A stretch of 64,000 nucleotides of DNA from positions 2,617,864 to 2,681,863 of the forward strand of contig OY282386.1 in assembly GCA_958295945.1 (NCBI GenBank), read 5' to 3'. Numbering within the stretch: the first letter of the stretch is position 1; every line of letters starts with the position of its first letter. Source of the stretch: Candidatus Poribacteria bacterium (lineage in GTDB: Bacteria; Poribacteria; WGA-4E; WGA-3G). This document shows, piece by piece, positions 53,101 to 61,508 of the stretch. The position numbers were made by a program, and so were the translations under genes. The notes below the pieces were generated by a model. It was not told the DNA's origin. It saw only the letters and a list, made by a program, of their open reading frames with translations, and did not search any database.

Positions 53101-54876
53101 TTAAATAACCGGACTCGGTGATTTACGATGTTCCCTCTTTTCAGACTGAATAGGTGTGACTTTGACAACATTTACCGGATCATAATCTAATAGTTTGAGC
53201 CAATCCTCTGTAGCCTCAGTCGGTGGGAAAATATCATTTTCGCTAAATTCTGCTTGGAGCGCGTTTAATAGGTCGTCTATGGTTATACCTGTTTCTGTAT
53301 CAGGGGCTGCGATAGCACGTTTCATTGCCGTTTCTTTTGCCCTTTGAACGACAGACTCAATGATGGCACCACTACAGAGATGACCACGGTAAAGCACATC
53401 ACGTCTGCCACTGCGGAGGGCAACTTCAAGGAACCGGTTTTCGGATGATTCGCGAAACATTTCATCTGCGACTTGTGAGATCAAGGTATCAACAACATCT
53501 TGGTCTGCTGTTACTCCAAGTTCAGTTTCAATTGGAAGATCGGGAGTAAGGTAAATACTGAATATATCTTTCGCAGCTTCTTTGTTCGGACGTGTCACTT
53601 TAATTTTTCTATCAATACGACCAGGACGCAGAATTGCTGGATCAATCAAGTCGGGTCGGTTCGTCGCTAAAATAATGACCACCTCCTGTAACGGCTCAAT
53701 ACCGTCCATTTCCGCACAGAACATCGGAACTAATGTGTTGGAAATGCTATGTGATCTCATGGCACGACGTGTGCCTAATATAGACTCTGCCTCATCTATA
53801 AATACAAATGCAAGTTTACCTTCTTCCCGTTTTTCACGCGCAGCCAGAAAGATCTCTCTCACTTTACGTTCCGATTCACCGAGCCACATATTGAGGATTT
53901 CAGGACCTTTTATGTGTAGAAAAGTTCCTTCAATCTCTTCACCTGTTTCAGTTCTGAGACGTTCTGTTAGGTTGTAAGCAGTTGCTTTTCCAATAAGGGT
54001 TTTGCCACAGCCTGGAGGACCGTGGAGTAGAAATCCTTTTGGCACTGAATACTGAAACTTCTTAAAAAGTTCCGGATGCAAAATCGGTTGTTCAATAGTG
54101 TCTTTAATCCGCTGAATGGTTTCGTCAAGTCCACCAACTTTTGTCCATGGAATTTCTGGTACTGCTTCAAGGGCATAGTCGTTCCGTTCTTTAGAAGCAA
54201 TTCGTTCAAGTGCTACCCTTAAACTTCCATCAAGTCGGACTTCATCACCTGACTTCAACTTCACATCTGCCAAATCTGCAGCACGTTCAATAATAACAGA
54301 TTGTAAACTCGGTTCTGACCCGACCCGAAGTCTACCATCTGGCAGCACATCGGCAATTGTTGCAATAGGTCCTGATTCGTTATAACCAAGATCACCCACC
54401 ACGACGAACGCTTCGTTCAGTAGAACACTCACACCTTTCTTTAGTTTTTCCTTTTCCAGTTGAGGGTCAATATTTGCATAGTACTCCGACCCACCAACAG
54501 TGACACGCGCTGTGTCGTCTTCTGGGACTGCAAGGAGAGTTCCAATACGGTTTGCTGGTGCCGTAAGTTTTTCAATTTGTTCTTCCATCTCTGTATGGAT
54601 ACGCATCGCTTCCTGCTCAATAGCACGGATCCTTTGACGGAATTCCCCTTCATCGTTGATGATCGCACGACGTAATTCTATGAGCATACGACGTCTTTGG
54701 TCTTCAACCGGTGTATCTGAGATGATTTGATGAACCAATTGTAGAGAATAGCCAGAACTCAATTCTTCTTGCAAATCCTCAACATCATCATATTCCACCT
54801 CATCTTCTTCTTCAAAAAATAGTTTATGATCATCAGGACCTATGCCAGCATTACTACGGTTCTTCTTATCGTACAT
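53101..54876 (-). CDS. mpa: Proteasome-associated AAA ATPase (Mpa/ARC)
   Basis: A 591-residue ring ATPase that recognises tagged proteins, unfolds them and feeds the 20S core. The N-terminal coiled coil that binds Pup is at about residues 60-108. OB-fold domains cover 110-225. Walker A is GPPGCGKT at 286-293, the pore-loop aromatic is Trp331 in NMWLGESE, and Walker B is FVFIDEAES at 358-366. The C-terminus ends RKSPSPVI and lacks the GQYL-type tail used by actinobacterial Mpa to dock on the alpha ring. The ATG at 54876 has AGGAG upstream; an earlier frame start at 54927 is less likely. First gene of the operon. Confidence 0.92.
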   Translation of the reverse strand: MYDKKNRSNAGIGPDDHKLFFEEEDEVEYDDVEDLQEELSSGYSLQLVHQIISDTPVEDQRRRMLIELRRAIINDEGEFRQRIRAIEQEAMRIHTEMEEQIEKLTAPANRIGTLLAVPEDDTARVTVGGSEYYANIDPQLEKEKLKKGVSVLLNEAFVVVGDLGYNESGPIATIADVLPDGRLRVGSEPSLQSVIIERAADLADVKLKSGDEVRLDGSLRVALERIASKERNDYALEAVPEIPWTKVGGLDETIQRIKDTIEQPILHPELFKKFQYSVPKGFLLHGPPGCGKTLIGKATAYNLTERLRTETGEEIEGTFLHIKGPEILNMWLGESERKVREIFLAAREKREEGKLAFVFIDEAESILGTRRAMRSHSISNTLVPMFCAEMDGIEPLQEVVIILATNRPDLIDPAILRPGRIDRKIKVTRPNKEAAKDIFSIYLTPDLPIETELGVTADQDVVDTLISQVADEMFRESSENRFLEVALRSGRRDVLYRGHLCSGAIIESVVQRAKETAMKRAIAAPDTETGITIDDLLNALQAEFSENDIFPPTEATEDWLKLLDYDPVNVVKVTPIQSEKREHRKSPSPVI

Positions 54877-55270
54877 TGTGAACGTCTCCTCAGACAAATA
54901 GGGTGACTTTACGATAAAGTTTAGCACATTCTTAATTTAATATGTGAATTTTAATGCATCTTAGCAAATTAATCAACTAACTTTGTTTTCATAGTTTTGC
55001 TAAAAGTTTGCTTTTCTGTGGCAATTCTCATGAGTCTATCATACTCTGCATACAAACTGCAAGTTAAATGAAAGTGTCTCATCAATAGCCAATGTCATAT
55101 ATTCAACAAAAATATTATGTACGCCCTATTTACAGTCAACAATTATACAGTTCAATTGTAGATATGCAATTACCTCACCTATTGCAATTAAAGTACGGGT
55201 GTACAATTTGTTAAGAAAGTTCTTTAGTTTAACATGCTTTCTTCTTCATGGCAAGTTAAAAGGAAGATTG
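54877..55270. other. Gene-free region upstream of mpa
   Basis: AT-rich sequence that should hold the promoter of the proteasome operon on the minus strand. I see no confident -35/-10 pair, operator or RNA. The right side runs into the inverted-repeat element at 55271. Confidence 0.4.
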
Positions 55271-55443
55271 GGGTGTGTAAAGTTTTTGTCACCGTAGACA
55301 TCAATTCAAGTGAAAAACCTGTCCTCTATTGTAGGGCGGGGTCTCCGTGCCCCGCAATCTTTCAATCTACCAACAATGGCGAGGCACAGAGACCTCGCAA
55401 GACAATGGACAATGTGATATTTTGCCAAAAACTTTACACACCC
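55271..55443. mobile_element. MITE-like element, left copy
   Basis: A 173-base element with terminal inverted repeats GGGTGTGTAAAGTTTTTG at the left and CAAAAACTTTACACACCC at the right end. The interior carries the TGTAGGGCGGGGTCTCCGTG palindrome. No coding capacity. The first 75 bases match the reverse complement of the end of the element at 56140-56313, so the two copies are in opposite orientation. No target-site duplication is evident. Confidence 0.75.
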
Positions 55444-55507
55444 CCATCCAATGACATATATGGATATTATTAGGACGATATGTTATCCTATAATGAGGAG
55501 GGATAAA

Positions 55508-55996
55508 ATGAAAAATTTGTGGATAAAACGCACTATACAGATTATAGGGTGTGTCGTGCTTTTTAGCATCATCGCATGGGCGCAAAAAGATGAGGAACTG
55601 GTGAAGGAAGGTATTACCTTGACTGATCTTGGTGTGACAACGGAACAGAAAACCCAGATTGAAGGAATGTGGAAACTAAAACGTCAGAAACATATAGAAG
55701 CTGTCAAAGATCTTAAGACACTGAACAGACTTGTTAAGGATTCGCTTATTGGAAATGAGGAGATTCGGAAAACATTGGAGACATTCCGAACGAAGCGGAA
55801 GGAATTACAGAAGAAAATTGATAAGGCAGAGACGAAGTTAGTAGAAGTTTTATCTCCACGTGCACAACTTCATTTGACGGTATTAGGTGTTTTAGATAAC
55901 GGTTTAGCACGCAGAATTGTGAAAACACAAAAAGACAGATCAGTACCAGAAAAAAGCAGTGATGTTGCTATTCCGACTGAACAACCGACAGAATAA
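55508..55996 (+). CDS. Small exported helical protein, Spy/CpxP-like
   Basis: A 162-residue protein with a signal peptide (about 1-26, ending AWAQ) followed by a mostly helical, highly charged region. The order DLGVTTEQKTQIEGMWKLKR, then EEIRKTLETFRTKRKELQKK and LVEVLSPRAQLHL resembles the hairpin helices of Spy/CpxP-type periplasmic chaperones or metal sensors, including an L-T-x-x-Q-like element (here V-T-T-E-Q). GAGGAGG sits about seven bases upstream of the ATG at 55508. It is enclosed, with tRNA-Ala, between two inverted MITE-like elements. Family link is moderate. Confidence 0.6.
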   Translation: MKNLWIKRTIQIIGCVVLFSIIAWAQKDEELVKEGITLTDLGVTTEQKTQIEGMWKLKRQKHIEAVKDLKTLNRLVKDSLIGNEEIRKTLETFRTKRKELQKKIDKAETKLVEVLSPRAQLHLTVLGVLDNGLARRIVKTQKDRSVPEKSSDVAIPTEQPTE

Positions 55997-55999
55997 AAA

Positions 56000-56075
<76 letters not shown>

Positions 56076-56139
56076 ACCTGCTTCAACTGATTTAATGATA
56101 ACACATTGGGGCATGAAAAGCAAATTATTTTCGTCTGTG

Positions 56140-56313
56140 GGGTGTGTAAAGATTTTGTCACTAACTTCTCACCAACCATTGTAGGGGCGGGTCTCTGTGC
56201 CCGCCCGTTGCCATACAGGACAAGGAATGGCAGGGCACAGAGACCCCGCCCTACAATAGAGGACAGGTTTTCACTTGAATTGATGTCTACGGTGCCAAAA
56301 ACTTTACACACCC
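56140..56313. mobile_element. MITE-like element, right copy (inverted)
   Basis: A 174-base element with ends GGGTGTGTAAAGATTTTG and CAAAAACTTTACACACCC. The interior has two GC-rich TGTAGGG palindromes facing each other (GGGGCGGGTCTCTGTGCCCG and GGGCACAGAGACCCCGCCC). Its reverse complement matches the left part of the element at 55271. Non-autonomous; no transposase in the window. Confidence 0.75.
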
Positions 56314-56491
56314 ACAACTCTGTTTCACCTTGACATTATTTATGCTACGATATATAATCCATTCATTGCACATACGTCAAGAGTGGTTCCTTATTTCAAC
56401 AATTTTAAGGAAACTCTATATGTAAGACAATAATAAGTTGAATATACTCTCTCAACATATAGTTAGTTAACTCAATATAGGATAAACCATA

Positions 56492-56857
56492 ATGGAACCA
56501 TTAGTTAATTTCTTTCTTAGAAGTATCACTCTTATATTCCAATTAGTATTTATGGCGTGTTTTCTGTTTTTATACATTAAAACAAAGTCTAATGGAGTCA
56601 TCCTGATTTGGATAACACTGCTTATTGGGAAAATCCTCCATTGGTTAACTTTCAGACTATACTTAAATGTTTTCAGTAATAATTCTCGGATTGGTAGTAT
56701 AAGCCCTATTGAGTTGTTCTCCATAGCAAACCATATTATAGGTTGGTTAATTCTGTTACTATCTTCGTGCGGGATCATAATTATCTATAATGAATGGAAA
56801 CAAGGTAAGTTTCAAAATACTTTGCCTATAGACAAACCTGGAATTGATTTACGTTAG
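56492..56857 (+). CDS. Small multi-pass membrane protein, function unknown
   Basis: A 121-residue protein with three likely transmembrane helices (about 8-28, 35-55 and 82-102, with VFMACFLFLYIK, VILIWITLLIGK and IIGWLILLLSSCGIIIIY). The tail is polar. No family recognised. It is 36 bases ahead of tsaB on the same strand. The AT-rich 56314-56491 gap has no other feature. Confidence 0.5.
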   Translation: MEPLVNFFLRSITLIFQLVFMACFLFLYIKTKSNGVILIWITLLIGKILHWLTFRLYLNVFSNNSRIGSISPIELFSIANHIIGWLILLLSSCGIIIIYNEWKQGKFQNTLPIDKPGIDLR

Positions 56858-56893
56858 AATCCTATCAAACACAGAATTACTAATTAACCTTGC

Positions 56894-57574
56894 ATGAAAA
56901 TCTTAGGTATTGACACCTCAACTCCTATCGGCAGTGTTGCCCTCATAGACGATGAGAACATAGTCGCCGAACATACACTCAATATCGTCCAAGCCCATTC
57001 CTCCCGATTGATGCCAGCAATTGATACTGTTCTGAAATGGGGAGAGATTACCCCACATGAATTAGATGGATGTGCAGTCGGTATCGGACCTGGTTCGTTT
57101 ACAGGAATCCGTATCGGTGTGGCAACAACAAAGTCGCTCTGCTATGCAGTAGACAAACCGATTGTCGGTGTATCAACATTAGAAGCAATCGCATATAATC
57201 TTCGATGGTCACATAGTGTTATTTGTCCGATTCTTGATGCGCGCCGTAGTGAAATCTACGGCAGTATCTTTCAAGGTGGTGAAAAATGGCAACGTCTTGC
57301 TGACGATCTCTGCTTATCTATTGATGCATTTTTGGATGAACTTGAAAGTCATACCGCATCAGATGCTATTCCCATTTTTGTAGGAGATGGACTTGCTACC
57401 TACGGAGATATAATCCGTGAACGTCTTGGTGAGAAAGTGCTGTTTGCAGATCCGATCTTTAATGTGCCACGTGGGTCAACTGTTGCAAAACTCGGCGCAC
57501 AACGACTAAAACAAGGGGACACTGATAGTTATTGGACTTTAGTGCCAAACTATGTTAGAATTGGGTTGTATTGA
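56894..57574 (+). CDS. tsaB: tRNA threonylcarbamoyladenosine biosynthesis protein TsaB
   Basis: A 226-residue ASKHA-fold protein that partners TsaD and TsaE in making t6A on ANN-decoding tRNAs. The start ILGIDTSTPIGSVALIDDEN and the block AVGIGPGSFTGIRIGVATTK are diagnostic. It lacks the metal-binding histidines of TsaD, as expected. The C-terminal half is LFADPIFNVPRGSTVAKLG to a short end. tsaD and tsaE are not in the window. A flippase gene follows after about 70 bases. Confidence 0.9.
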   Translation: MKILGIDTSTPIGSVALIDDENIVAEHTLNIVQAHSSRLMPAIDTVLKWGEITPHELDGCAVGIGPGSFTGIRIGVATTKSLCYAVDKPIVGVSTLEAIAYNLRWSHSVICPILDARRSEIYGSIFQGGEKWQRLADDLCLSIDAFLDELESHTASDAIPIFVGDGLATYGDIIRERLGEKVLFADPIFNVPRGSTVAKLGAQRLKQGDTDSYWTLVPNYVRIGLY

Positions 57575-57645
57575 TTCTGAATGCAAACCTACATTGATAT
57601 TAATCTTGGATAACCTACCTATTTTTCTCTTTATTCTACCATGAA

Positions 57646-59067
57646 ATGAAACGTATTCTAAAAAATACAACTACTCTATTGAGTGCTCACCTTCTCGGTC
57701 GTCTTACTTCGCTCATATTAACATTCTGGTTGATGCCTCAGTTTTTTACGGTGAACGAATTAGGTGGCTACTTTGTTGCAATCGCCTTAACCAACCTGAT
57801 TGCAAGTCTAACAGAACTCGGCATACAAAACCCATTAATTCGGGAAATGACACTAAATCTATCCCAAACGCGTCATTTTCTCGGCAACGCACTTCTTGTC
57901 CGAATTGTCTTGTCTGTAATCGCATACACACTCATGATTGTCTTCGGTATCATTTTGTGGTCTACATCAACAATCGTGACAATGGTCGTCTATTTAGGAT
58001 TAGCAGAGATTGTCAATTCCATCGCACAACTCTATAGATGCGTCTTCCGAGCACATGAAGAGATGAAATATGAAGCGGTGACAGTACTGGCAGAACGTGG
58101 AATGCTACTCCTCGTTGGTGGTGGTGCGATCCTACTCGGATATAACATTGTAAATGTATGTCAGGTTTGGTTATTAGCAGGTTGTCTTAACCTTGTTCTG
58201 AGTATTGCATTTGCGCGGTTCCGCTTCACACCGCTAAGTTTTAAACCGAGTCGGAAGGTGATAGTAGGGCTGATGCAGCAAGCACTCCCCTTCGCAGTTG
58301 GCAACCTGTTCAATCTAGTCTATTTTCGAATTGATGCCATCATGCTGTCAAAACTTAGTCCGGACGGCGTAGATGCAAACACATGGTATGGATTAGCGTA
58401 TACGTTAGTCAATGTCTTCACAATCTTACCGGGGGCATTTCTGATGGGAGCGATGTTTCCTGTACTATCTCGTTTGTATGTCAATGAACGTGATAAATTA
58501 CCGCAAGCATACACATTCGCTGTGCGGTGGATGGTAATATGTGGCGTGCCATTAGCAATTGGACTTGCAGTGCTCTCACACGAAATTTCAAATCTGCTGT
58601 TTTTTAAGTACACGCCAGATACTATTGAGAAGATTGCCACAGCGTTGCGTTGGTTAAGTGCAACTGGAGGCATGGTTTTCTTGTCGACTGTCGTTATAAC
58701 AATGCTTCGCGCTGCGGATAAACGCCGTGTGTTTTCAATATTTATGGGGACAACGGCACTTCTGAACATCATTTTGAACTTTATACTGATTCCGCGGCTC
58801 AACCACGTAGGTGCAGCAATTGCAATGGTTATCAGTGAGATATACCTGTTGGTAATCGGGTTTAGCTACATTTCCAAACGAATTGCAAAACTGACTGAGT
58901 TCAGTTTTATTTTTAAGGTTGTTATCATTTCTGCTGTGATGGGTGTGGGGTTGGTGTTGTTGAAAGGGGTGCTGTCTATTTGGATTTTGATTCCGTTGGC
59001 GATGCGCTTTTATTTCGGTGGAATCGTCCTTTGGGGTGAGTTTTGGATTGGGTTTGAATCTGATTAA
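57646..59067 (+). CDS. Polysaccharide flippase (Wzx/MATE-like)
   Basis: A 473-residue integral membrane protein with roughly 12 to 14 transmembrane helices spread along the chain. Typical blocks of the MOP exporter superfamily are AHLLGRLTSLILTFWLMPQF near the start, LIREMTLN, then MQQALPFAVGNLFNLVYFRI and MLSKLSPDGVDANTWYGLAY. It should flip lipid-linked sugars across the inner membrane. No glycosyltransferases are next to it. A short overlapping upstream ATG-AAA-TGA precedes the chosen ATG at 57646. Confidence 0.82.
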   Translation: MKRILKNTTTLLSAHLLGRLTSLILTFWLMPQFFTVNELGGYFVAIALTNLIASLTELGIQNPLIREMTLNLSQTRHFLGNALLVRIVLSVIAYTLMIVFGIILWSTSTIVTMVVYLGLAEIVNSIAQLYRCVFRAHEEMKYEAVTVLAERGMLLLVGGGAILLGYNIVNVCQVWLLAGCLNLVLSIAFARFRFTPLSFKPSRKVIVGLMQQALPFAVGNLFNLVYFRIDAIMLSKLSPDGVDANTWYGLAYTLVNVFTILPGAFLMGAMFPVLSRLYVNERDKLPQAYTFAVRWMVICGVPLAIGLAVLSHEISNLLFFKYTPDTIEKIATALRWLSATGGMVFLSTVVITMLRAADKRRVFSIFMGTTALLNIILNFILIPRLNHVGAAIAMVISEIYLLVIGFSYISKRIAKLTEFSFIFKVVIISAVMGVGLVLLKGVLSIWILIPLAMRFYFGGIVLWGEFWIGFESD

Positions 59068-59185
59068 CTTTCGAAAAAGTGTAAGTTGCTTAATGTCTTC
59101 TGGTATACTCACACTGCATTCATCAATCAGGATATACATGTGCTCGTCTGATACGATAACTTTTACCCGTATAGAGAGATAATGC

Positions 59186-60457
59186 TCATGCATACAATTC
59201 CTGCAGCACTTCAAAATAATCGGGAAACGTCTTACTAACGCAATCAGGGTCTTTAATCCGTATACCAGGCACTTTCAACCCGATAAGTGAAAATGCCATC
59301 GCAACGCGGTGGTCACTATAGGTATCAATCGATGCAGGAGTGATGGAGGAAGGTGAGATTTCAAGTCCATCCTGATGTTCAACCACATCCACACCTAATT
59401 TTCGTAGCTCCGTCACCATTGCGTGGATTCTATCAGTCTCCTGCCAGCGCGTATGTTCTATGTTACGGATAGAGACTTTGCTATCGGCAAAGGGGGCAAT
59501 CGCAGCGAGAGTCAATGCGGTATCTGAAATATCCTTCATATCCACATCAATGCCCTTCAACCGATGTGGTCCGTGGACAGTTATTCCTGCATCCGATACA
59601 GAAATCTGACACCCCATCTGCTCTAAGACGTGCACAAATTGCACATCACCCTGTGCAGAATCTGTGGAGATATGTTGGACATTAACACATCCTCCGGTGA
59701 GTGCAGCTGCGGCGAAAAAGTAGGACGCACTAGATGCATCCGGTTCAATGTAGTATGCACGCGGTTGATACTGTTGACCACCTGCAATATGGAAATATCT
59801 ATAATCTTTGTGCGAAACCTTGACTCCGAACGCTTCCATAACTGCCATCGTAATGTCAATGTAAGGTGTCTTGAGATCTCCGATGACCTCTATCCCCATA
59901 CCCATATCGGCGTAGGGCGCGATGAGCAACAATGAGGTTAGAAACTGACTGCTTTTGCTCGCATCAAGTGATGTTTTGCCACCTTTTAGTCCTGATGCTT
60001 CAACGATGATAGGGAGATGACCGTTCTTATATTGCGAACGAGCGGAAACACCGAGTTGAGTCAGGGCATCAAGTAAATCTGACATAGGACGGCTGCGCCG
60101 CATCGGTTCATCACCATCCAGCACAAATTCTCCGTGTCCGAGAGAGACAAAACTGATTAGTGATCGTGTCGTGGTGCCTGAGTTGCCTACATAGAGTTTC
60201 GCACCGTGGACAGGTATATTTCCACCATGTCCTATGACGTTGAAAGTGGATTGTTCACTATTCTCCGATATTTGAATACCGAGTTGACGGAGTGCGTTGC
60301 ACATATAGTGTGTGTCATCGCTGAAAAGGGCACCAGTCAACGTGGAGTTTCCGTTTGCAAGTGCAGCGACTAACAACGCACGGTTTGTAAAACTTTTGGA
60401 GCCAGGAACTGCAATTGTAACGTTAGGAGGGTATTGAATCGGTTGAATTGATCTCAT
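59186..60457 (-). CDS. aroA: 3-phosphoshikimate 1-carboxyvinyltransferase (EPSP synthase)
   Basis: A 423-residue enzyme of the shikimate pathway, joining shikimate-3-phosphate and phosphoenolpyruvate. Family blocks are VPGSKSFTNRALLVAALA (phosphate-binding Lys and Ser), LYVGNSGTTTRSLISF (PEP loop; Gly-Asn-Ser-Gly rather than the common Gly-Asn-Ala-Gly-Thr), DGDEPMRRSRPMSDLLDAL, and near the C-terminus TYSDHRVAMAFSLIG. The altered PEP loop is worth noting but not unusual across bacteria. The dapA-like gene lies 18 bases upstream on the same strand, likely in one operon. Confidence 0.92.
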   Translation of the reverse strand: MRSIQPIQYPPNVTIAVPGSKSFTNRALLVAALANGNSTLTGALFSDDTHYMCNALRQLGIQISENSEQSTFNVIGHGGNIPVHGAKLYVGNSGTTTRSLISFVSLGHGEFVLDGDEPMRRSRPMSDLLDALTQLGVSARSQYKNGHLPIIVEASGLKGGKTSLDASKSSQFLTSLLLIAPYADMGMGIEVIGDLKTPYIDITMAVMEAFGVKVSHKDYRYFHIAGGQQYQPRAYYIEPDASSASYFFAAAALTGGCVNVQHISTDSAQGDVQFVHVLEQMGCQISVSDAGITVHGPHRLKGIDVDMKDISDTALTLAAIAPFADSKVSIRNIEHTRWQETDRIHAMVTELRKLGVDVVEHQDGLEISPSSITPASIDTYSDHRVAMAFSLIGLKVPGIRIKDPDCVSKTFPDYFEVLQELYA

Positions 60458-60475
60458 TATGTTTTGGCATTGTTT

Positions 60476-61375
60476 TTAGGACAATAATCCTAACTCGGTG
60501 AGTAATTCTTTGAGTTCTGATTTCTCTGTATCATTTAAGGGTAGCAAAGGACTCGTAGTGTATGCGTTGCAAATACCTAAAATCTCCAAACAGGCTTTCA
60601 TTCCACTGACACCTTGTCCGTAAGAATAAAGTTTACTAAGTTTAATCATCCATTTTTGTAGGCGGTCAACTTCATCAATATTCCGTGTTTTCGCGGCATT
60701 GTAGAGTGCGACAGATTCTATCGGTGCAACATTTGAAATGGAGATAACACCACCATCAGCACCGAATAACACTGCTGCGCCGATGATATAATGTGAACCG
60801 ATAAAGATAGCGAAATCGTCGCGATCACCCAGCAAGGAGAGTAGATTGAGACAGTTTATCCAATCACCTGAGCTATCCTTCATCCCAACAATATTATCAC
60901 AATCATCTGCGAGTTGAGCAACAATCTGCGGTTTGATGGCGGTTTTAGCAGTAGATGGAATGTTGTATATCAACACTGGAAGGTCAGTGCTTGCAGCGAT
61001 TGCCTGATAGAATTGTATGATGTCAGCGTCATCAGTAGATGGATAATAATAGCCAGGTGTAGAAGCAACAGCATCTACCTCATATTGCTGGGCAATTTTA
61101 ATGTTTTGGATAACCCGTTGTGTGCTTGTGTCCATCACACAACATATTATAGGCACGCGTCCTGCAACAGTCTTGGTTGCAATGTCTAATGCCCGTTCAC
61201 GTTCTGCATTTGTCAATGTCGTGAACTCGCCTGAAGAACCTAATAGATAAATCCCGTGGACCCCGTTGTCAATCAAGCGGTTGAGTTGTTTGACAAATCC
61301 CAATTCATCAACACGTTCCTTTTCGTCAATCGGGGTTACCGTCGGTGTGAAAATACCTTCATATCTGATATTCAT
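60476..61375 (-). CDS. DapA/NanA-family lyase
   Basis: A 299-residue class I aldolase of the dihydrodipicolinate synthase / N-acetylneuraminate lyase family. The carbonyl-binding GSSGEF is at residues 46-51, the Tyr of LIYNIPS is Tyr137 and the Schiff-base Lys is Lys166 in IVGMKDSSGD. In true DapA the loop is usually GTTGE, so another family substrate is possible. ATG at 61375 is used; an upstream frame start at 61426 lacks family similarity. aroA follows closely. Lysine or sugar-acid metabolism cannot be told apart from sequence. Confidence 0.82.
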   Translation of the reverse strand: MNIRYEGIFTPTVTPIDEKERVDELGFVKQLNRLIDNGVHGIYLLGSSGEFTTLTNAERERALDIATKTVAGRVPIICCVMDTSTQRVIQNIKIAQQYEVDAVASTPGYYYPSTDDADIIQFYQAIAASTDLPVLIYNIPSTAKTAIKPQIVAQLADDCDNIVGMKDSSGDWINCLNLLSLLGDRDDFAIFIGSHYIIGAAVLFGADGGVISISNVAPIESVALYNAAKTRNIDEVDRLQKWMIKLSKLYSYGQGVSGMKACLEILGICNAYTTSPLLPLNDTEKSELKELLTELGLLS

Positions 61376-61508
61376 ATACCCTCTCTTATGTATTTGGTGG
61401 ATTTTAGTGTGATTGCAGTTTAACAAAAGGGTAAATAAATGTCAATAAATTCTATAAATGTGCTATCATAAATACACTACATCTAATCGAATTACGGACC
61501 AATAATCA

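Noticed and set aside
55234-55473. Short frames across the elements at 55271 and 56140
   Set aside because: They are created by the repeat sequence and its palindromes; both copies give the same nonsense frames, without ribosome sites.
58735-59214. A 159-residue frame on the minus strand overlapping the flippase end and aroA stop
   Set aside because: It runs antisense to the well-supported flippase and has no ribosome site or recognisable domain. The MYILIDECSVSIPEDIK stretch is tempting but not supported.
59186-60457. Evidence that the aroA PEP-loop change confers special inhibitor tolerance
   Set aside because: The Gly-Asn-Ser-Gly loop is a variant seen in some bacterial types; sequence alone does not support such a claim.
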